NCBI RefSeq assembly: GCF_037176765.1
Contig: NC_090022.1
Span: forward strand, 230,389,117 to 230,453,116
Reading direction: 5' to 3'
DNA length: 64,000 nucleotides
Source of the DNA: Anolis sagrei
Lineage: Eukaryota; Chordata; Lepidosauria; Squamata; Anolidae
A program made the position numbers and the translations under genes. The first letter of the stretch is position 1, and the number at the start of each line of letters is the position of its first letter. The notes beneath the pieces were generated by a model, which ran no database searches, was not told the DNA's origin, and saw only the letters and a program-made list of their open reading frames with translations. Shown here in pieces: positions 57,985-64,000 of this stretch.

Positions 57985-58141
57985 GTGTATTAAACTGGTT
58001 TTATTATGTGACCATGCCAATGCCAGCATCAACCTTCACTATTGCTGTTGGATGTTGGGCAGAAGTTAAAAGAAAAACTTATGCAACTGGCGTTCAGAGG
58101 AATGATGGGATCTTTCCACTGTTCTCAAAGGCGGATGTCAG
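57985..58141 (+). CDS. AOPEP: AOPEP coding exon 4
   Basis: 157-nt exon. The acceptor is strong (TTTTTCTTTGTAG ending at 57984). The donor is weaker (TCAG|gttggt). It takes up the single base left by exon 3 and reads GVLNWFYYVTMPMPASTFTI followed by AVGCWAEVKRKTYATGVQRN. The core WxYYVTMPMPASTFTIAVGCW is what I recall of AOPEP; the second half is variable, as expected for this loop. It encodes residues 322-373 and ends with two bases in phase. A rather young L2 3' end (56832-57632) sits a few hundred bases upstream in intron 3. Confidence 0.94.
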
Positions 58142-59488
58142 GTTGGTGATTACAGTTGAGAAGTATGTACTTTAGAGAGCATTCCATTTTTTTCTGTTAT
58201 ACAAGAAAATGAGTCATCAGAGTCAAGGAACAATAGCAGAACATGTTTAATCAAAGCAAAGGGGAATCATATAAAAGAGATCAGTCCAATGGGTGAGGAT
58301 GGGCAAGGGTGTGTTGCTTATGCAGAAAGTGTTCTTGGAGTAATGCAGTTAGTTTCTACATAATTTTGCTTTAGCTAAACTATGTGAAAAGTGAATTCTT
58401 TATGCAAGGCACATCTGTCCTTCTTTCCACTCAGATATAATCTTATTTGTTTTTAAGTCACTCAAACAGTGTTGTTGGAAACCCTACACTTAATGATTGC
58501 ATGATTATAGATGTTCTATTAGCATTATTAAAAACATAATGGGACTGATTAAGAGAGTTCTTCAGGTTACCACTTTGGTATTAATTTTAGCTTAAGCTAA
58601 AGCACTGGGAAAGCAACACATTACCAAATACAAAGAAATACACGCTTTTACATTTCAGATTGTTCATAATGTTACAGTTTACAAACTATTCACTTTTAAA
58701 GGGTTTGTTTGATTGGCATATTAATTGAAGTGGGTGTCTCATACTTCTGTATCATAAGACTGGCTAGACAGTTATTTCTGTTTCCTCCTTGTGATGTTTA
58801 TATCTCTTTCATATCTCCTTAGCAGTACATCTTCCATAACTCCAGCTCTGTTTTGTTTTCAATTATCTTCATATAGAAGTGCTGATATGTTCTCCCAGCC
58901 ATATTTCCATCTGCTTAGCTTTTTCCAATTCTGCTATGTTTGAAGTATCCTGTTTCTAATAGTTCCTGTTTGTTCACATATTTATAGCAATAGCATTCCA
59001 CAGCAAAACATTTTGCAGTTGTGAAGCATTTGTGTTGCGTGTTTTTTTTTTAGTCTGAAACAGATAATCAATTTCATGGCAAGATTCATTCAAAGGAATT
59101 CAAAATACATTACTCTTAATTTGTCCTGACTGTGTGCTATTTAAGATTAAAAACACCAGAAGGAACATCTCCACACATTACAAATTCATTGTCAAATATA
59201 GTCTACAGATGAAAAACAGATAGTGCTTGCTGCTGACACTTTTAACCATGGTTATGGAACCAGGACTGACCTGCCCACTTCTTCTCCCTTCTCGGGTTAA
59301 CTATGGCTTTGCTTTAATGTTATAGCTGTATCAAATCAATGAGATTTCTTATCTTAAAAATGATCTGAACTGGATTTATAAATCCTAATTAAGAGAGATC
59401 CTAACTGGAAAACATATTTTTGAAACTAAGTGCTAGAGTATTCCAGGGGTTTCTCTAAACTGTGGTTGTGCTATATGTCATGGTTAAA
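58142..59488. other. AOPEP intron 4, left part; nothing recognised
   Basis: AT-rich sequence without a repeat I can name. Confidence 0.5.
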
Positions 59489-59490
59489 AT

Positions 59491-59529
<39 letters not shown>

Positions 59530-59720
59530 TTTCGAGTACTTCTACCTCGCCCTTCTCAACCCCCAAGGGGGGACTCAGGGCGGCTTACAAAAAGGCACAA
59601 TTCGATGCCTACACAAAATACACATACGTACAAAACAGCAGTTAAAACAATTATCACAGTTAAAACAGTCGGTATATAACACAATCAATAAAACTAATCT
59701 CATGCTCAGCATTCGTCTTT
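59489..59720 (-). mobile_element. L2-like 3' end with (TTTA)n
   Basis: (TTTA)n, then CCTCGCCCTTCTCAACCCCC and GGACTCAGGGCGGCTTACAA. Confidence 0.8.
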
Positions 59721-59957
59721 CAGAGTTCCATAATTCCATTCCACTTATTGATAAATACAGAAAAGGGGAAAGTGTAGTATTATTGTTGCCAGGTTGTCTC
59801 TTTGATCAACCTTGAACCTTTGTTGTAATACTGATTTCCTCTTCTTGCAGTTTTTGGGTTTCTGGAAGAGTGAAAACAGCCAATATACACTGTTTGACTG
59901 CTCTGGGTGTCGGGTTTTGTGCCACATGACACAAAAGTATCAGGACTAGGTGGGAAA

Positions 59958-60432
59958 ATACCATATTTATTTGAGTATAATGCTCACCTTTTGGGGCTAA
60001 ATTGCTTTGTCAATATTGAGGTTAACATTAGATTCAATGGTGTGTTAGAATAGCACACATAAACCCACCTGCGTGAAAAGACTTGGAAGAACCTTGGAGG
60101 CAGGGGTCTAAGAAGCTGTTCCTGGTGGTTGCGATGATCTCAGGGCTCTATGGTGCCAGGAGAAGGAGGAGGGGCACCACGTAGTCATGGATCCTGCCTT
60201 TAGAGTGGCCCTTAGGACCTCTGCCTCCCCTCCCCCCAAGCTCAGTCCCATACGGTTCCCAAATGGCCTTTATTCATGCTGCTTGCTTCCCTGACGTGCT
60301 ATTCCTGTACTGTTAGACACATTACATTTGAGGGCACATCCTTTTTTTTTGTTTTTTTTTTGTAATATACACGTTCAAAATTGAGGACTGCATTACATTA
60401 GATGGCACATTACACAATAAATGCGGGTGCTG
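59958..60432. mobile_element. Nonautonomous DNA transposon (accgtatttactc type)
   Basis: Left CCATATTTATTTGAGTATAA and right complement CACCCGCATTTATTGTGTAA are similar inverted ends; inner part ACATTAGATGGCACATTACA. No transposase. Confidence 0.5.
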
Positions 60433-60689
60433 TCTCAGCAGAAATATATCGTTCAATTAGATGTTGAATGCTGATAAAATTCTGGTAGCTAGAGTGAGAT
60501 GTCTGCAGACATTTGTATCTCCATGGAGTTTTCTACCCTTATTAAAAGAACTATATTTTATTTATATTCCAAATGCTGGAGTATTGCAATCAAACCAAAA
60601 TAACTTGACCAATCATAATGATGCTATCTTAGTGCATTAAAAGTGCTGGTTAAAAACATCAAAATCTATTAATTGCTTTTCACCCTCAG

Positions 60690-60938
60690 GTTGTTAGAAG
60701 GGGCTTGTGGTCATGTACCTTACCCCTGTCGTTTCCAAGAACCTGCGGCCACTTCTCAAGTGGTTATTCCTCATCGTATCTTTGCTCCACCATGCCTTCA
60801 GAAATCCTGTGAAGAGATTCTACTCCCATTGATTCCTCAGTGTCTTTCCGCATCTTATGCTCTACTGGGCACTCATCCATTTTCTCGCCTTGATGTTTTG
60901 ATTGTCCCATCCAACTTTTCCAGTCTTGGAATGGCCAG
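60690..60938 (+). CDS. AOPEP: AOPEP coding exon 5
   Basis: 249-nt exon between acceptor CACCCTCAG (ends 60689) and donor CCAG|gtaagg at 60939. In phase with exon 4 it reads RLLEGACGHVPYPCRFQEPA, then ATSQVVIPHRIFAPPCLQKS and ends ...HPFSRLDVLIVPSNFSSLGMA. These are family-typical blocks just before the catalytic domain. It encodes residues 374-456 and leaves two bases, which in AOPEP normally begin the Ser of SPHIMF. The HEIAH zinc site is not in this window and should lie in the next exons to the right. No stop or frameshift was found in any of the four exons. Confidence 0.95.
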
Positions 60939-62328
60939 GTAAGGATATTTTTCCAGTTTTTTGAGCATGCTTGTCCTCTCTGAATCATTTTTAGTGGAAA
61001 TGTATAATTTTGTTTTGGTATCTTTTGTTGCAACATTGTTCTGGGGCATCAGTGGTCTGTGCAGAAAAGCATTATCATATCTTTTGTTCTTGGAGAGACA
61101 CAGTTATATTTGGAACTTGGAAACTTAAACCGTTTTCATGGTGTTCTTGAAAATCATGACTGTGTTAAGATAGAGATAGATGTTTATTTCAGTGATTAAA
61201 CATTAAACAAGCTGCCGTGGGAGTAACAATGATTTGTAGTATCTCTTCCACCACAATGTGCCTTCAATGGCAGAGCAAAGATACTGATAAGTGATGTCAC
61301 TGGTGTTAGTCATGTGGTGTGTGGTGTATGATTTATGGAACACATATAATACACAAGATCAAGAATGAAAGCCTGAAAATATAAGGGGTGAAATCTAGTG
61401 GTGATAATCTTGTCAAGTGAAAGAGATCAAATTCTGATTCCGAGCACTCTGGAGGAATCTATCTCTATTTAATGGATGGTAAGAACGATTCACATAGTCC
61501 AGCAGCTAAGTTTCTTGGGCGCTGCATGCACAAAGGGGCTATTCATGGAATGCTGCAAAAGGAGAACAAAATAGACATTCCCGGAGGAGATATAATAGGA
61601 CAGAGAGGATATTTATGTATATGGGTCTCCATACTTATTATGAAAATTCAGAGGTTTTAATACTAGTCTGGATAGTGATGGTCTTGGGTTATGTGAAAGG
61701 TTAAATCCTGAAAAAAACACCCTTGAGAGTCCCTGCATATTTTAGAAAAAATATTATTAGCAATGTGTAGTGAAAAAAATATACCTTTCCAGTTGAGTAT
61801 TGCCCAGATAAAGGTCAAGATATAGTAACCATTAGGGCTTAGGTCTAAAATAACAATTAAACTTGAAGACTAATGATATCAATAAGTTTATTCCTGTTGC
61901 AGAAAACAATAAGACTATGTAACCACCGGTAGTCCATGAAATGGGGAAAACTGTTTGTATGTGGTGTTTATTCAGGAGTAGAGATTGGTTATTCAAACAA
62001 AATAATTCTTATTTCCAGTGTGAGTGAGTAATATATCAGAAATGAATACATGAGTGAAACTAAATGATTACAGCTGGTATAAAACATTAAATTCAAGAAC
62101 AAAATGATGCATCTGAATGCTTCTTGTTATATAAGTACATTTGGGGTGGATATGTACTTGAATGACTCCAACTATCTCAGCCTGAGGGTCAAACTACATG
62201 GTGCATTTCAGATGTTATTGAGACTACAACCTAATCAGCCTCAGACAGCATAGCCAATGGTTAGGAACTGTGGAAGCTGCTGTCTAAAAACATCTAGAGA
62301 ACTGCACTTAGTATACCCTTACATTAAA
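60939..62328. other. AOPEP intron 5, left part; nothing recognised
   Basis: AT-rich unique-looking sequence. Confidence 0.5.
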
Positions 62329-62586
62329 CTTTTTTTTTCGTGTCAGGAGTGACTTGAGAAACTGCAAGTCGCTCTGGTGTGAGAGAATTGGCCATCTGCA
62401 AGGACGTTGCCCAGGGGATGCCCGGATGTTTTACCATCTTGTGGGAGACTTATCTCATGTCCCCGCATGTGAAGCTGGAGCTGACAGATGGGAGCTCACC
62501 CTACTCCCTGAATTCGAACTGCTGACCTTTCAGTCAGCAGTTCTGCCAGCATAAGGGTTTAACCCACTGCTCCACTGGGGGCTCCT
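62329..62586 (-). mobile_element. tRNA-derived SINE (type B tail)
   Basis: GTGTCAGGAGTGACTTGAGA at the left; GCTCCACTGGGGGCTCCTTT at the right. Confidence 0.9.
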
Positions 62587-64000
62587 TTGCACTAAACTAG
62601 GTGTGGTCTTTATCTGGATCACAACCAATGTGTGCAGAGATCTAAATATTTCTCTGTAAATTTTTTAGAATTTAATTTCTACCTCAACTATCAGTGCCAG
62701 TGGAAGTTCCCCATTTTAAAAAAAACAGCATATGGAGGGAGAATGGTAAAAAAATATGGCTAGAAGGCTACTTGGTCGTTTTAGAGTAAAACAAAACTTG
62801 GATCTTAAAATGTCAGCTGCATGTTTAACATAGCATGTAGTTTGACTCTATTACAAGGAGAAAGGTGAAAGAAAATAAGCATTTTGTAACATTGCTTTCC
62901 CCGTCTTACTAGTGTGCAGATATGGGGCTGATTAATACATAATGATATGCCAAAATTCTGGTTTATTTGGGATGAGTCTGCTGCATACCATTCAGTCATT
63001 CTTGCTTGCTAAACAAAGCAGGAAAGCACCACTTGCAGTTTGTTTAGCATCAGGTTTGTTGCTATTATCCTAAACCATAATTTCAGTCCCGATTTGTTAT
63101 TGACTTCGGATTCTTGTTTATTGTGAAAGAAAATGCTCAGATGGAACATTTGTTTAGCATCTCCCACTGACAAGAGCAGCCAAGAGGGAATGAAAGGGTA
63201 CCATGCATTAGCACTGTTATTTATTCCCAATAAGCCAGAATTCTGAAGAATTCTGCTTTATTTTTACCTGCAAACTGGGTCATAGTCAGGTTCTTAGCAC
63301 CGCTCACTTGTTTTTGTTTCGTGACTAAGTATAAAGGAAAGATAAACTAAAAGACACAGGTGTCCTTTTGCTTGATTTTTGTAGTGTCAGTCTTTATTGT
63401 AACTATGGAATTGCTTTAAACATACCCCAGTTTTCCAGAGCTGTTTTAGTACTTTATGTATCATTTGGTGCATAAAGGAGTGCAGAGGTATATATGCTCT
63501 GAATCATGCTGCCTATTTGCTGTAGTATAAACATAGCGCAGCATGTGCACACAAAAGGTCTGCTGTTCTGAGAATTTTCATTGTACTCCTGTCTGCCAGT
63601 GAAGGAAACAGCCATAAATTTCCAGTCATTATCTTTAGATTGTGTGTGCATGTGCACACGCACCCATGTACATTGGCAAGTCTGTTCCTCATTAGCCTTG
63701 TAGCTACTTTATTTTTTAATGTGCCAGAGTACCATCTCTTATTTGAAAGAGAATAGTTATCCCACATTTCGGAGGTAGGAAGAAATGATGGCACTTCTTT
63801 TGCAGAACAGCTTAATTAGAGGCTTGAGGTTGTATTTTCCAGCCACTGCCACTGCAGATTCAGCAACATTTTCTTTCAAGACCTGCCGACGCCTTTTCAA
63901 GCGGGGAGAGTCTTCCTTTGAAATCTTACTTATGTGCCTTCTGTGTACCATCACCTCATGTTTTTAATTTGCCATGGACTTTTATATGGAAAGAAAATCC
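62587..64000. other. AOPEP intron 5 to window edge; nothing recognised
   Basis: Unique-looking sequence, no exon with conserved AOPEP residues (no SPHIMF or HEIAH). Confidence 0.5.

Noticed and set aside
59430-59815. 71- and 117-codon frames with LFIYLFIYLF repeats
   Set aside because: Translated (TTTA)n microsatellite at the tail of an L2-like repeat.
1-64000. Retrovirus-like or capsid-bearing elements
   Set aside because: I saw no gag, protease, integrase or envelope signatures and no paired direct LTRs.
44000-64000. miR-23b/27b/24-1 hairpins inside AOPEP introns
   Set aside because: Mature sequences not found in introns 2-5; in mammals they lie in a later intron.

Overview
The window is vertebrate nuclear DNA from a squamate reptile, most likely an iguanian (Anolis-like) lizard. 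I base this on the repeats: CR1, L2 and BovB LINEs, Penelope-like elements, Sauria-type tRNA SINEs, a 5S-derived SINE, a SPIN-like hAT copy and many palindromic MITEs. It has split genes with GT-AG introns and no bacterial operon, CRISPR array or plasmid feature.

One host protein-coding gene is recognisable: AOPEP (aminopeptidase O, C9orf3 in human), on the + strand. Four consecutive coding exons lie at 44395-45208 (start codon 44412), 52521-52687, 57985-58141 and 60690-60938. They read through in a consistent phase for about 456 residues, the N-terminal part of an M1-family metallopeptidase. The catalytic HEXXH region and the rest of the gene lie beyond the right edge. A CpG-rich, TATA-less promoter-like block at about 28040-28420 (CCAAT box, GC boxes, a perfect CRE) is the best candidate for the AOPEP promoter and a noncoding first exon; this link is inferred.

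One RNA gene is clear: an intact tRNA-Cys(GCA) on the - strand at 25253-25324 with its own Pol III terminator.

The rest is intergenic and intronic DNA full of transposons. From 1 to 28 kb: SINEs, CR1, two Penelope-like copies, a BovB 3' end, two LINE fragments with a C-terminal C2H2 finger, a mariner and nested MITEs. From 28.4 to 29.3 kb: a 4 x 205 bp tandem array built from a palindromic MITE, just downstream of the CpG island. From 30 to 43 kb: CR1 and L2 LINEs, including a young L2 (37637-40155) with an open reverse transcriptase frame inserted into an older CR1. From 44 to 64 kb: AOPEP exons and introns with SINEs, hAT elements (one with a perfect 8-bp target duplication), a SPIN-like copy and a perfect 32-bp inverted repeat in AOPEP intron 3.

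Most other open frames here are chance or transposon frames. No capsid- or envelope-bearing element was recognised.
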